Shown: one piece after another, positions 31,757-44,207 of the stretch
How positions within the stretch are numbered: position 1 is the stretch's first letter
Layout: the number at the start of each line of letters is the position of its first letter
NCBI RefSeq assembly: GCF_964204645.1
Contig: NC_134033.1
Span: 8,468,231-8,532,230, forward strand
Direction: 5' to 3'
DNA: 64,000 bases
From: Tubulanus polymorphus
Lineage: Eukaryota; Nemertea; Palaeonemertea; Tubulaniformes; Tubulanidae
Made by a program: the position numbers and the translations under genes
The notes under the pieces: generated by a model
The model's database searches: none
The model's input: the letters and a program-made list of their open reading frames with translations, nothing else
What the model was told of the DNA's origin: nothing

Positions 31757-32760
31757 ACAGTCAGGAACACTTTCCAAAAACGGCTTATTCTGCCAATTTC
31801 GGCCTTTTCCGCCAATAACGGCGGAATCAGCCATTTATGGATTACTCAGTATTAAACTGCTTCTGCCAATTTAGCCGAAATCGGCGTTTTCTGCCATTTT
31901 TGGCTTGTTCTTAAAAAACGCCATTTCCGCCGTTTTCAGCTGTTACAGTTTTTAAAACTACATCGCCAGAAACGGCGTTTTAGCTTAGATAGTTTTACAG
32001 GTGCTATTTATAGTGCTTAGTTCGATGGGAGTCCCTATTATGACATCATCGCTTTTCTGCTGGCATACATTTGTATATTTGCGCCGAAAAATTAATCTCA
32101 TTGATCCATTCCAGGCTTCAAGAAAGAATTAAATATAAATGTACGGGTTTCCGATGGCAAATGTATTTGAATTCTGTTCTTTCTTTATACCTGTACAGTC
32201 AGGAACACTTTCCAAAAACGGCTTATTCTGCCAATTTCGGCGTTTTCCGCCAATAACGGCAGAATCAGCCGTTTATGGATCACTCAGTTTTGAAACTTTT
32301 ACAGTCGTTTATGGCTTAATCAGCCAGTTTCAGCTCACTAAGTTTCGAGTTTTGCTTCAAAGTTTTTTGCGCACTTCCGGTCAAATTAGCGCATGTTGCC
32401 GATTACGTCATAATCTTGAGCAGACGATAAGCTTTCATATGACGCTAGGATGGAAATTTTTGAGCTAGGTAAAGTGGTCAAATTCACGTTTTTCTAAATG
32501 ATTACGTCATATGCAGCCCAAAAACTCCGGGAAAACTCTCAAAACTACTACAGCATGAAACAAGTTTATTAATCATGATTTTTGTTAAAAATAAATTTGG
32601 GAACTAGTTTTAAAAACTATTATAAAGTTTTCAATTAAACGTTGCCATGGGTACACATAAAAACATTCGCCATTTCTGGCGTATTCCGCCGTTTTTGGCG
32701 TAGTTAGTTTTATAATCATAAACTATTAAGCCATTATTGGCAGTCCACTTGTTATATATG
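31757..32760 (+). repeat. CAGTCAGGAACAC repeat family, two overlapping copies
   Basis: Both 31757 and 32195 begin CAGTCAGGAACACTTTCC followed by AAAAACGGCTTATTCTGCC. The region is full of (A/T)TTTCGGC / CGCCGTTTTTGGC motifs. Further copies: 40105-40283 (+) and 43490-43857 (-). The 43490-43857 copy is the reverse complement of about 32195-32600, defining a unit of about 450 bp. Confidence 0.8.
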
Positions 32761-33244
32761 AGGATTCCCCCACCCGCTTAGACGTTTTCCCTAGTGTCTA
32801 CAGGGTACTTTTTATCGGAATAAAATAATTAATTTGCTGAGGTGAACGGATGTGTAAATATTATATGTTAAAAATAAAATGATTATTATAATTATCATTC
32901 TCATAAGACAAATCAATCATGGATGTATAAACTAGTGTATCAAAAATCTAGTTTTAAGTTTTGCCCATGGTCTTATCTTGCCTAATAAAGCATAGAATGG
33001 TTGAGTGAATAAAGAATATTGGACTGCATATGATGTTGGTTGATTGAAGGTAATTAACATCCTCGATGCCTCCCAGCTATTTGGACTTGTGATGGGTAGT
33101 GATTGAATGAATTGGTGGCCGATGACGTTACAACACTCAAAATCAATACAGCTGTATCTAGATTCATTTCAAAATAAAACAAACATTTTCGAAACAATTT
33201 GGGATACATGTATGTATATATTTATTACATAGAATACACTCGAG
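32761..33244. other. No gene recognised
   Basis: AT-rich spacer, nothing recognised. Confidence 0.4.
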
Positions 33245-33645
33245 ATGATGTATTTTACCGAGATCAACCGAGATGAAATTAAATATAACATATTTATTTA
33301 TTCCATATCGATTTTAACCATTGAAATCATATTATATCAGTAATAAATGCCTGCTGGGTTCATATTTTACATATTTTGTCGGATATTTTTGGAAAAATAA
33401 CTTTTAACTTTACCGAGATGAGATCGTCGATCAATCAAATTCAATGAAATTTTATTGCTAACCGAGTTTACGTTTTTGAAGTCAAAATTTTTTTAAATAA
33501 AAAAATATGTAAAATATGACTCTAGGAGGTATTTATTACTGATATAACATGATTTCAAGTGTTAAAATCGATAAGGAATAAATAAATATGTTATATTTAA
33601 TTTCATCTCGGTAAAATACATCATCTCGGTAATAAGGATGACCCA
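33245..33645. mobile_element. MITE-B, inverted-repeat element (ACCGAGATGA ends)
   Basis: Long inverted arms: TTTACCGAGATCAACCGAGA at the left and its complement near 33590-33640, arms of 130 bp or more that include ATATCAGTAATAAATGCC. A second copy is 37263-37992. Partial arms occur at 33708-33830 and 33912-33935. Confidence 0.85.
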
Positions 33646-33949
33646 CTATTAGTATTCACTGTTAGTGTTCACTGTTAGTTACTTCCAGAACCAGAACGAT
33701 CCTCCTTAATATTACCGAGATGACGTAATTGGCCGAGATGAGATGAAATATAACATATTAATTTATTCCTTATAGATTTTAACACTTGAATTGAAATCAT
33801 TGAAATCATGAGCTCGCCTAAAAGTAATAATGTTGTAGGCCTATGGAAAAATAGCGGAAATAAATGCTTTGCCGTAAACTACAACTAGGGATTTCAGGTC
33901 CGGTCATCCTTATTACCGAGATGACGTATTTTGATAAAACTACGCAATA

Positions 33950-34025
33950 AATCGCGAGAGATGAATGAAATATGAGTCCCACAATCACAAGTTCGAAAAA
34001 GATTTAAAACATCAAAACTATAAAG
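33950..34025. repeat. Left arm of a wide inverted repeat
   Basis: ATGAGTCCCACAATCACAAG and on to AACTATAAAGAA is repeated in inverted orientation at about 37196-37268, enclosing the Penelope-like element. Confidence 0.8.
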
Positions 34026-34032
34026 AAAATAT

Positions 34033-34650
34033 GGCGCTATTGCACTTTCGTACCCCCCTCCCAAAAATTTTTATTTCAGCATATTCATTATCAGGGAGGT
34101 CTAGAGATTCAAAATCAGCAACTTTTGACCCAAAAAACTTACTTTTTCTAGGTTAAAATTTTGTTATTTTGGGCCCTAAATCGCGTGTAAATTCGCCGAT
34201 TCGCGACGTCAACACCGCCATATTGGATGTCAATCAAAGTTGCTAACCCTCCACTGAAATGTCATGACATAAAAACTTTGCAAAAACCATGTTTTCAAAC
34301 ATAACCATCTCTGAAAATAACGCGTATGATTGGATTATTTTCATACTTAGCTATTCATTTAAAGATGTCCTGATGAAGAAAAGTTATGTACCCAAAAACG
34401 AAATTGTCAATTCAATTCCATTTATTGAGATAAATTTATTCAGATGTTTTTAGGTGGTAATTAGTGCGGAAACATGGCCGACCCGTCGGTTTGAATCGAG
34501 GAAATCGGCTCCAAATTATCCGAATTTTGGCTTGGAAAAATTTTTTTTTTTTTGTCAAAAGTAGTTTATTTTGACTCTACAGACCTCCCTGATAATAAAT
34601 ATGCTGAAATAAAAACTTTTGGGAGGAGGGTACGAAAGTGCAATAGCGCC
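34033..34650. mobile_element. MITE-C (hAT-like) with 8-bp target duplication
   Basis: Ends GGCGCTATTGCACTTTCGTA and its complement; arms about 90 bp. Flanking 8-bp direct repeat GAAAATAT at 34025-34032 and 34651-34658. Interior 618 bp without coding capacity. An 8-bp duplication is typical of hAT. Confidence 0.85.
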
Positions 34651-34804
34651 GAAAATATATGTATTTAAATTGTCATAAATCTGATGTACCCTTACGCCCC
34701 ATTATTTCTAATTGTGGATCACCCTCGTATTTTCTCTCGAAATCGCTTGCTAAAATGTTATCCCCTGTCGTTTTTCTAATTCTCATATTAAACATAACTC
34801 TGAC

Positions 34805-35539
34805 TTGCTAGACAGATTTCGGTCCATCTTTCCTAACGGTGACAAATTCATCTCATTTGATGTTGTTTCATTGTTTACTAATATCCCTTTAGAGGCTACT
34901 TTTGATTTCATTCAACCCAAACTTCCGGGACTCCACCTCGATTTCCCCATTTCCGTTGAATGTCTCATTGATTTACTTGAACTGTGTTCCAAAAATATGT
35001 ATTTTCATTTTGAAGGGAATTTCTTTCAACAGATTTTTGGATTTGCCATGGGGAATCCCCTCTCTCCTATTTTAGCCAATTTATTTTTGGAACATGTTGA
35101 AACTGAAATTTTGCCTTTGTATACAGATATCCCTCCTAAAGCTTGGTTTCGTTATGTTGACGATGTTCTCTGCTTGGTTTCTGATAAATTTAACCTTCAC
35201 TTATTTTCAGAGTTCTTAAATTCACGTTACCCTAGCCTTAAGTTCACATTTGAATGGGAATCTAATAGTGTGATTCCTTTCCTGGATGTTCTTATACACA
35301 ATTGTTTTGATCGTCTCCGTTTTTCAGTTTATCGGAAACCCACCCACTCTAATTCATATTTGCATTTCTTTTCCTTCACTAGTTTTAATATCAAGTTGTC
35401 TGTAGCCCAAGGGTTGTTTCTACGGGCTCTTAGAATTTGTGACCGTAAATTTATTGCAGGGATGAGAATTCTCCACGGTTTCCCGCGGATTTCCGTATTG
35501 AAAAATATCAATTTTCCAAATAGTCCAAAAATGATGTAA
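34805..35539 (+). CDS. Penelope-like reverse transcriptase
   Basis: A 244-residue open frame. Motifs: ISFDVVSLFTNIPL (RT motif A), GFAMGNPLSPILANLFLEHV (motif B), AWFRYVDDVLCLV (catalytic YVDD), SVIPFLDVLIH and VYRKPTHSNSYLHF, all characteristic of Penelope-like elements. Family function: target-primed reverse transcription. The 5' part is missing (frame begins mid-domain) and the 3' part is cut at about 35524 by the inserted repeat, so it is incomplete. Confidence 0.9.
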   Translation: MLDRFRSIFPNGDKFISFDVVSLFTNIPLEATFDFIQPKLPGLHLDFPISVECLIDLLELCSKNMYFHFEGNFFQQIFGFAMGNPLSPILANLFLEHVETEILPLYTDIPPKAWFRYVDDVLCLVSDKFNLHLFSEFLNSRYPSLKFTFEWESNSVIPFLDVLIHNCFDRLRFSVYRKPTHSNSYLHFFSFTSFNIKLSVAQGLFLRALRICDRKFIAGMRILHGFPRISVLKNINFPNSPKMM

Positions 35540-35985
35540 AAGTATTGGGGGGGGCGATTATCTCACTCAATCGGTAATCAGGTGAACCATAAAAGCATTC
35601 AGTGCCTGTTTTACTTATCGTCACGTAAAAGTATCGCATTTCAATGCATATTCATTGCAACACAGTGATTTTGTATCTACATTTGTACTACGATGAGTAT
35701 TTTATCGATCGGTTGCAGATATGTGCGCGCGGCAACAGTAGTAATGTACATAGGCCTACTTACTGTTGCCGCACGTGTGTGGATAACGCCTTCAGATATT
35801 ATACACTACTGGGTGATGATTTTTAGTGAGCATTCATCGGCGCATTTTAACTGCAATAATTCAGGGCTCGACCCGTAATGCATGAGATGCTGAATGTAAT
35901 CGAATGAGGATGTACCACATTGGAACTAGCCATTAGCTTCCAAAATATAATAGTCATTCATGGGTTCAAGATCGCTCTAAGTGCT
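35524..35985. mobile_element. Repeat inserted in the Penelope-like element
   Basis: Starts CCAAAAATGATGTAAAAGTA and a G8 run, ends near TGGGTTCAAGATCGCTCT. Related sequence flanks the TA-bounded MITE at 48500-49415, defining a second family member. Confidence 0.75.
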
Positions 35986-36117
35986 CGGAAAACGCATTTA
36001 ATTTCTAAAATTTTTAATAAAAACCCACTCTCAATGCGCTTAACACTGATATCATATTCAAGTATAATAACAAAATCTCGAGTCATTTATCCAAAAATAA
36101 TACTCTGCCCAATACTC

Positions 36118-36473
36118 ATGCGGGTGTTTATAAAATCCCTTGCTCAGATTGTGATAAATTTTATATAGGTGAAACTGGTCGCTCCCTCAGCATTCGTATT
36201 AAAGAGCTTAAGAAAGATATTATTAATCAAAAACCCCAAAGTGCTGTGGCTACCCACGTTTGGGATACCAATGGTCATCAATTTGATTTTGATAATTCTC
36301 GTATAATTTTTCCGTTTTACAGTATTACCCGACGTCACATAGTTGAGTCGGCTTTAATAAATTCCCATTCAAATTCCTGTGTCAATAGTAACCTTGGTTT
36401 CTCCCTTCATAATAAACTTTTGTCCCTATACATTTCCTCTCTGGTTAATATTACCCAGGAAGAAAGCCACTAA
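36118..36473 (+). CDS. GIY-YIG endonuclease domain of Penelope-like element
   Basis: GVYKIPCSDCDKFYIGETGR has the GIY-YIG core with the CxxC typical of Penelope-like elements, followed by SLSIRIKEL, VATHVWDTNGHQFDF and the terminal EESH before TAA. Nicks target DNA for priming. The link to the RT was lost by the insertion at 35524-35985. Confidence 0.85.
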
Positions 36474-37195
36474 ATATTTGGATGGATATATGAAAGCTGT
36501 GGGTACTGGAGTGTGTAATGGGTAGTGTAGTGTGATCTGTGTGCATTTGTGGCCAGCACACAGATCACATTGTTCATTGGGGTTTAGTCCAGGACTCGCG
36601 AGATTTTCAACAACACGGAAGTAACGTGTAATAAATGATGACTTGAATTGCATGACTACCTACCACCCCTCATTATTGTTGGAAAAGTAAACGTTCCGCA
36701 CTGACTAAAAATTAGTAATAATAATTGATAACATTTTAGAAATGGCCAGAATTTTAACTTCGGTTCTATCTCATTTTTATTTTACAATTGCGATTGGTAT
36801 AATTTTTTTTTAAACGGCCGTTAAGGCTTCATGTTTCGTCTGCAATTCACTTCAAATAGTTACGCACATTTCAGTGTTTTTGGCAGCTGTACACTCAATC
36901 GGCACCGTTCGTGACTAGCTTCACTGCGGAATTATCATTAATTAACATCGCCATATCACATCATCAACTTATGTTGTGCCTTAAAACCCTAACAGCCGAA
37001 ATAATTGAAATGCACACACGATTTCTATCATTGAAAATTGAGAGAGTGGCCGTGAAAGGACGTCACAGTGGGGCTGATAAGTCTAGTTTTCATGTGCAAT
37101 AGTGTGTTTCGTTCTTAATGGTATATATGCTGAAATATCATAATTTCAGTCACTCTTGAGAATGGTTTTTAGGATAAAACCGAAAATTCGAGTTC

Positions 37196-37268
37196 TTAAT
37201 AAATTCTTTATAGTTTTGATGTTTTAAATCTTTTTCGAACTTGTGATTGTGGGACTCATATTTCATGA
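37196..37268. repeat. Right arm of the wide inverted repeat
   Basis: Reverse complement of 33950-34025 (TTTTTCGAACTTGTGATTGT and GGGACTCATATTTCAT). Confidence 0.8.
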
Positions 37269-37992
37269 CGTATTTTACCGTGATCAACCGAGATGAAATT
37301 AAATATAACATATTTATTTATTCCTTATTGGTTTTAACAATTGAAATCATGTTATATCACATCCTCCCTCTGCAGGGACTCGAACCTGATGGCATCGCTA
37401 CACTCAGCCACGGCACGAACCCCTGCATCAGTAGACCGGGTGCGCAGGTACATGCGCAGCTTTCCGAACGAAAACTGGCGGCACCAATCAGATTGCTCGT
37501 TGTATAATCGTTGAGGCAAATTTCAAGGAAGAACTATAAATGGGAAAACCCGGGCTAAAATAAAACGGGATTTCTGATTGGCTAAAAATCACATCATCTG
37601 AACTGCGCATGTATCTGCGCACACGGTCAATTATGGCAGGGTTTCGTGCCATGGCAATCTCGATGCCATCAGGTTCAAATCCCTGCTGGGGGAGGATGGT
37701 TATATCAGTAATAAATACCTTCTAGAGTCATATTTTACATATTTTGTCGTATATTTTTGTAGAAAAATAACTTTTAACTTTACCAAGATGAGATCGTCGA
37801 TCAATCAAATTCAATGAAATTTTATTGCTAACCGAGTTTACGTATTTGAAATCAAAATTTTTTGAAATAAAAAAATATGTAAAATATGACTCTAGAAGGC
37901 ATTTATTACTGATATAACATGATTTCAAGTGTTAAAATCGATAAGGAATAAATAAATATGCTGTATTTCATTTCATCTCGGTAATAAGGATG
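37263..37992. mobile_element. MITE-B second copy, split by MITE-A
   Basis: Left part 37263-37359 and right part 37708-37992 together align with 33245-33645. The intervening 37360-37699 is a separate inserted element. Confidence 0.88.
37360..37699. mobile_element. MITE-A (hAT-like), nested, 8-bp target duplication
   Basis: 340 bp with inverted ends CATCCTCCC..GCAGGGA..CGAACCTGATGGC and complement. The flanks are perfect TTATATCA repeats (37352-37359, 37700-37707). The ends resemble a tRNA B-box (GGTTCAAATCC). Another diverged copy is at 47306-47628. Confidence 0.9.
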
Positions 37993-40104
37993 ACCCTTCA
38001 GGTCACGTGATCAAAATGTGTCATAATTAGCGTTTTCCACGCTTCAAATTTTCAATCGCTCAAAAAACGTATTCTATTTCCGATATTTTAAGAACATGTT
38101 TCGTGTAGAGCATGTCGGTGCGTGCAAGTTTTGGTAGGCCCTGTATCACTCGGAAAAAGTCATAAACATAATTCAAAGTGCTCATACGCTAAAATTAATA
38201 ATTTTAACAACTTGAACTCTACTACATAATAAAATAAGATACTTTATATATTGTCTTCAATTATTACCTTTAAGGTTTATTTAGTAGTCTTTCGCGGATT
38301 TTGACCTAAAGTCGGCAATGCGCTTCAAATTGTTTACATCTGGGTCACTACCGGCTCCACACCGGCTGCCAGCTGATCAATCAAAACACTTCCTGGTTCA
38401 TTTTTACCACTCTAAATGTCAATTTTGCAAGTAAAACACCACTTTCACTCAATAAATTCATACTTTATTGTGAAATCGGCAATATATAAGACGAATAATG
38501 GTTAGGCCTACCCAATTTAAAAACTTTGAGTATTTTGTACAAGAATCCCAAATTTTGTCTAAATTTTTGCTAAAAAGAAATTTAATTTTTCCAATCTGCT
38601 TCACCTTTAGGTAATAAAGTAGTAATTTCATATTTTAATATCTCATCTTGAATACTAGGATATCCCTCTGAAAAGCAGTTGTTATTCATTTGTTCATGGT
38701 TTTTCAATTCCAGTTGACCCTTTCACTAAATAACTGCCGCTACTAGGCCTAAAATACTCACCAACCAATGGTTAATCAAATAGATTCTAGAGGATTATAT
38801 TATCAATTTTCTTTTTCATTCGAATGACTTGCCTAGAAGGAGACCTTTAATTAGATACCAAACATGACATACTTTGTTAAAATTGGCTTTCCAATGAAAT
38901 ATCGACGCAAAAAAAGATGGCCGCCATTCCTCGAGCCTCAATTTGAGATATCATGATATAGATTTTTCATGGGTAAGTCTGTTAGGGCCTAGGGATCTCT
39001 AAAGAAAAACAAAGGCTTTCCCATTCATTTCAATTAGATTTAATTTCGGAAAACCATGTAGTAGATCTCTTCAACGCTTTATCCTATTCTTCTGCGGCAA
39101 GTGAGTATCTGAAATATAATGATATTATTAGTATCTTTTATTTCAGAAGGCTTTAAAAACATAGAACTTATCCAGTAAGATTAGTTATTTCAAATAATAA
39201 AGGTCTATAAGGCCATATCGAATCAACTAAATACATTAAAGATGTAGTTAACTAGATTCAAGATGGCCCCCTTGATACTTACTTTATGGTTACCGTGGTA
39301 ATCGGTATCACCCTGATGTATGATATCTTCGGTATATTATCTCAAAATTGATATTCCATGTCTTAAGTATCATATATCTTGAGGAATAGACTGTAGTATT
39401 GAGTGTTAATGGTTATTGTAGTGGGTATTAATAAGATAATTAGTATGCAAATTAGCCTAATTTATATATTTGTGCAATTACTTACATGAATCTAAACAAA
39501 CTTTGTATAGACAACATACTGACCAAATTTGGTTTTGAACGGATAAAACTTCTGGGAGTTATATCGGTTTTAATTGTTGAATTTAATTCCTTTATCTGGC
39601 TAAAAAGAAGCAAATCCTAGACACTTCCTGTCTGATACAGAGATACCCCAAACAGAGATACCCCAAATTTCCACCATTTTATTGCTTATAACTTTTGAAC
39701 CGCCTGACCAATTTTGATTCTGTAAAGTGCTGTATGCTTATACTATCCCCTTCTTCATTTTAAGCTATTAGAACACACATAGGACACATACAAATTTTCA
39801 ACATGAAATCCCTACGTATACAGTTAAATATACACTTCGTAGACTTTATAAACAAAATCAAATATATCTAAAATACCAACAGCATCTAAAAGAGAGACGG
39901 TTTAATCTACTGCTTGTAATATATATATTTGAAACTACAATTCAATTCAATGTTATCTTGCACCGCAATAAATCGATAGTTCGGCAGTTGTGATGAATCT
40001 GCGGGATGCCTTAACCACCCCTTTCTGCGAGTTATTCTAATTGAAGTAACTATCGGAATTTTGAGATGCTCCCTTAAACTTTCACTTTCGTCAGCTGCAG
40101 GTCA
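37993..40104. other. Long stretch, no gene recognised
   Basis: Some 2.1 kb of AT-rich sequence with a minor duplication (CAGAGATACCCCAAA near 39640-39667). No repeat boundary or domain seen. Confidence 0.4.
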
Positions 40105-40283
40105 ACCAGTTGGGAACACTTTCCAAAAATTGCGTATTCAGCAAATATCAGCGTTTTTCGTCAATAACGGCAGAATCAGCCACTGGTGGATCATACAGTT
40201 TTAAACTGCTTAGGCCTTTGCCAATTGAGCCAAAATTGGCAGTTTCTGCAATTATTGGGTCGGTCATGAAAATCGTCATTTTT
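40105..40283 (+). repeat. CAGTCAGGAACAC family fragment
   Basis: Begins GTTGGGAACACTTTCCAAAA and matches 31770-31920. Directly abuts R1 copy b. Confidence 0.7.
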
Positions 40284-41059
40284 AGCCCACTTAGGACTTT
40301 AGACTCAGCGGGCTATTGCGTTCACTTTTCGTCCGTCGTCTGTCTGTAGACGGAATCCAGTTATTTTGGGAAGTTTTGAAGACGCTTCAATGTGTCTTGG
40401 TATTTGGGTAACACATGTATCTAACCTAGACACATCTTCAGCCCTAAATCTGGCCCTGTCAATCAGATGGCCGACTAGCAACTGTTGTTGTTCATTGGGG
40501 TTGGTATTGAGCCAATTCATGTAAAATGGCGGTACGTTTTTTTATGTGAGCATTTTTTTCATTGGTTCTGGGGTTAAACGACGTATAATCGATGCGATTG
40601 AAGACATGACGAACCTACGTCGATGACATGGTCAACTTTGTTTAAATTCGACGAAAAACTGTTTTTGGCGGGAAAATTCTTAGCTCTTGCGTATATAATT
40701 GCAATGATCTCGATTGGGGGGCATCGTCTCTACGAGCGAATGTGATTGGCTGTTTTTGGGATATACGGGGAATTCCGGCGCTACTAAAATAATTATGGGA
40801 AAGCCATTAATGGCGAACGTTTCATTGGACTGGTGCCAAATATGTGCGAATTTTAAATGCTCATTGCTGGTGAGAATATAATTATTTCACATATCGCCAT
40901 AGGTATTGTTTCAGTTTAATACCCGGTGATTGGTGATTGAGATTGAAGTGAAGCGAATGGTCACTACACAAGGTCTCCACTTGCGCAAGAGTGTTAAACA
41001 TTAGACTGGTGCACACACAAACACACGCTCATACAGACTTCTATATGGTGATGCTGTAA

Positions 41060-41260
41060 CGCTGCTTGGCGCGTGCAAGTTTGGTATGATAACAGGCTAA
41101 AAAATCGTCGTAGCAGAAGATGAGCGCTGTGTTTTCTGTTCGATAGAATGTGTAATAAATTGTAAGTTGTCGTGACCTGAAAATACTAAGCAGCAAACTA
41201 TAGGTATAGGTCGAGGTCTGAATATTGTAGTGGTAAATTCCAGGATTTAAAACGATCTAA
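41060..41260. repeat. Relic of the TA-bounded MITE family
   Basis: Contains TCGTGACCTGAAAATACTAA and GGTCGAGGTC..TAGTGGTAAA, matching the right part of 48640-49235. Confidence 0.55.
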
Positions 41261-42040
41261 TACTACGCCCCGGTGTTTTAGCCTCCGCGGCCATACATTG
41301 GAAGAGGTTTCGTTCTCAAGACTCAATATTCAGCCACCCTCAGATGTGTGACATCATATGAATTTTATTTGAATATTTATTCATATTGTGAAAAATATTT
41401 TTTTGAAAAAATATAAAATAGTTTCCCTGCCGCGCCTGCCTGTACCCTACGAAATTTTGGACGTAGACCATAAACAAATGTTTATCGGTCTTATTTGACT
41501 ACAAAATAATACTGTAAGAAACATAGAATACAATATAAACTTCTAGAACTTTGAAGTCACGAATTAATAAGATTTTTCAAGCAATGCCCTTACTCCAAAC
41601 AACCTCTAGCTTTCAAGGTAAACCACGCTTTGCCCATGGGCAATTTATTTATATATTTGAATCCCCCAAGGGCCCATCAGCATTTAAGAAAAATTGGGTC
41701 GATCGAACTCAAGATGGCTGTCCTATGACCTTTTTAGTGCCCAAAAATGTAAATTGTGGCCCAAATTCTGAGTCCTGTAGCTTCCTACTGGTTTGCCATT
41801 TCTCATTGCAATTTGTAATGGGTATTCTTTGGAAAGGGAAGTTTTATACCTGAGACAGGTATTTTTGATCAGCCAATTATGGTGCAATTAGCGGCCATCT
41901 TGGTGTCATCAGCTCATTCGTATGTGGGAAAAAGTTTTTCCATATTATATTAATACCTAAGCATAATTTGTTACCACAATCAAAGTTGTAGCCCATAACG
42001 TGTTTTATGATTTTGGTGAGTTTCAAGGTCATTGATTTTT

Positions 42041-42912
42041 GTATATGGCCATTAGGGGGCGTTGAATACAATAACATTGTATTTCTATATTATATTCTTA
42101 CCTATGCATATTTTGTTACCACAATCAATTGCAAAGTTGTAGCTCATGATATCGTCTATGATTGTGGTGAGTTTTAAGGGCATTAGTTATTCTATGTGGT
42201 CACCATGGGGCGTGAAAAATTGGGTCGATCGGACTCAAGATGGCCGTCCTATGACCTTTTTAGACCTTTTTAGTGCCTAAAAATGTCAATTTTGGCCCGA
42301 ATTCTGAGTCCTGTAGCTTCCTACTGGTTCGCTATTTCTCATTGCAATTTGTGATGGGTATTCTTTGGAAAGGGTTGTTTTATACCTGAGCCAGGTATTT
42401 TTGATCGGCCAATTGTGATGCAATTGGCGGCCATCTTGGTATCATCAGTACTCATTGGTAGGTGGGAAAAAGTTTTTCCACATTATATTGATACTTAAGC
42501 ATATTTTGTTACCACAATTAATTGCAAAGTTGTAGCTCATGACATCATCTATGATTGTGGTGAGTTTTAAGGACATTAGTTATTCTATATGGTCACGGGG
42601 GGGCGTTGAATAGTAGAATAACTTAGTATTTCCTTATCAGATTGGTACCTAGGCATATTTTGTTACCATGTTCAATTGCAAAGTTGTAGTTTATGACATG
42701 TTCTCTGATTGTGGTGAGTTTTGAGGTCATTGGGTTTTGAATATGGTCACCAGGGGGCGTTGAATAGTAGAATACTTAGTGTTTCCGTATTAAATTGGTA
42801 ATGAGACATATTTCGTTATCACAATCAATTACAAAATCGTAGCTGCTGGCATGTTCTATGATTGTGGTGAGGTTCAAGGTCATTGGTTTTTGTATATGGT
42901 CACCAGGGGGTG
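42041..42912 (+). promoter_or_regulatory. CTCF-core-like sites in R1 copy b
   Basis: Sites at about 42048 (CCATTAGGGGGCG), 42755 (TCACCAGGGGGCG) and 42900 (TCACCAGGGGGTG); two more are degenerate near 42199 and 42592. Inference from motif only. Confidence 0.5.
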
Positions 42913-42996
42913 TTGAATATTGAAATTGTTTGATTGTTGAGCATTGGAAACCACTTCCCAAGTGGGCATGGTGTCCCTGGACCCCTAGATTTCAAT

Positions 42997-43090
42997 GAAA
43001 TGAATTTTTGCGTACTAATAGCCTACATGACAAATTTTTTACTTCACACCAGTTTAGCGAGCCACTGGACCATTGGTCCTTTATTACACT
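42997..43090 (+). repeat. R3 repeat, copy 1
   Basis: TTTCAATGAAATGAATTTTT through CGAGCCACTGG occurs again at 51520-51600. Confidence 0.7.
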
Positions 43091-43489
43091 TAATCAATAT
43101 GGTCCGTATTGAAAATCCAAAATAAATTCAATTCACATCAAATCAATATATTCTCTGGTTTCCGATTTAAAATGTCAAAAACATTAACATAAAACTCGTT
43201 TCCAAAGTAAACAAGGTTACTTTTTGGTACGATAACCACAATCAAACGTGGAGAACAGATAATAAGATAACAACCCACAATGCACAAATTAAAGGAATTT
43301 TAAAATCGAGAATTTATTTATTCAAAAAATCTAAAATGAAATACACAAGGTTTCGATCTCACCCTAGAGATCATTGTCAGGTGTGGTCACACCTGACGAT
43401 GTGACCATGATATATGTGACCATGGCAACATTCACTTAAAAACTTTATTATTTTTTAAAACTTGTCCCATGCTTATTTTTATCATTAAT
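43091..43489. other. No gene recognised
   Basis: Contains a hairpin-like TGTCAGGTGTGGTCACACCTGACG at 43376 onward, otherwise unremarkable. Confidence 0.4.
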
Positions 43490-43857
43490 CATGATTAGTA
43501 ATACATTTGATATATGCTATAATTTCCCAGAGTTTTTTGGGTTCATATGACGTAATTATTTAGAAAAACATAAATTCTACCACTTTACCTAGCTCAAAAA
43601 TTTCCATCCTAGCGTCATGTGAAATATTCGATATTATGACGTCATTGGGGTAATGCGCAAATTGAACGAGAATGCGCAAAAAAACTTTTAGGGCCTAAGC
43701 AAGACTGAAAACTTAGTGAGCTGGCTGATGAAGCCAGAAATGACAGTGCAAGTTTCAAAATTCTGTGATCCATAAACGGCTGATTCTGCCATTATTGACG
43801 AAAAACGTCGATATTTGCGGAATCCGTCGTTTTTGGAAAGTGTTCCTGACTGTCAAC
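43490..43857 (-). repeat. CAGTCAGGAACAC family, reverse copy
   Basis: Reverse complement aligns with 32195-32600; the end at 43857 reads AAGTGTTCCTGACTG. Confidence 0.8.
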
Positions 43858-44207
43858 AGACAACACTCCTTCAGTCGACTGGAATAGTCTCAGTGACTAT
43901 AGTCAACCAACCGACTCAAGAGGGATTCCTAACCGCCCTCTGCGCTACTCAGATCAGCGCCTAACATTTATTTATCTGTCTCTCCCATTGCCTGCCAAAT
44001 CTGGATGTAGCGACGTATTAAAACAGAAACTAGAAAGATGACAACTCTGTGGAAACTATTTGAAAGGCCTAATGAAAGAAAGATTTTTGATCATGCAATC
44101 TGAAAAGCCCTCAGCACAGTAGGGTTTTCAGGCATTTCGGTAAAATTTTCTTTACACTGTTGAAACAATTTAAAAGGCCTGAATGAAAGAAGTTATCAGG
44201 GATGAGA

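Larger units (their letters stand above)
34670..37090 (+). mobile_element. Penelope-like element (RT + GIY-YIG), interrupted
   Basis: An RT frame at 34805-35539 and a GIY-YIG nuclease block at about 36118-36473 are split by a 450-bp repeat insertion. Sequence 36470-37080 is the 3' tail: it occurs again inverted at 55915-56590 with the same terminal codons. The element lies between MITE-B copies. Confidence 0.88.
40284..42996 (+). mobile_element. R1 copy b, enlarged by insertion and internal duplication
   Basis: The 5' end (AGCCCACTTAGGACTTTAG) lies at 40284; the 3' end (CCCAAGTGGGCATGGTGTCC) lies at about 42960-42990. Foreign sequence occupies roughly 40510-41580. A middle block (GGTCGATCGGACTCAAGATG) is present twice (about 41696 and 42222), so this copy has an internal duplication. 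Confidence 0.75.
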
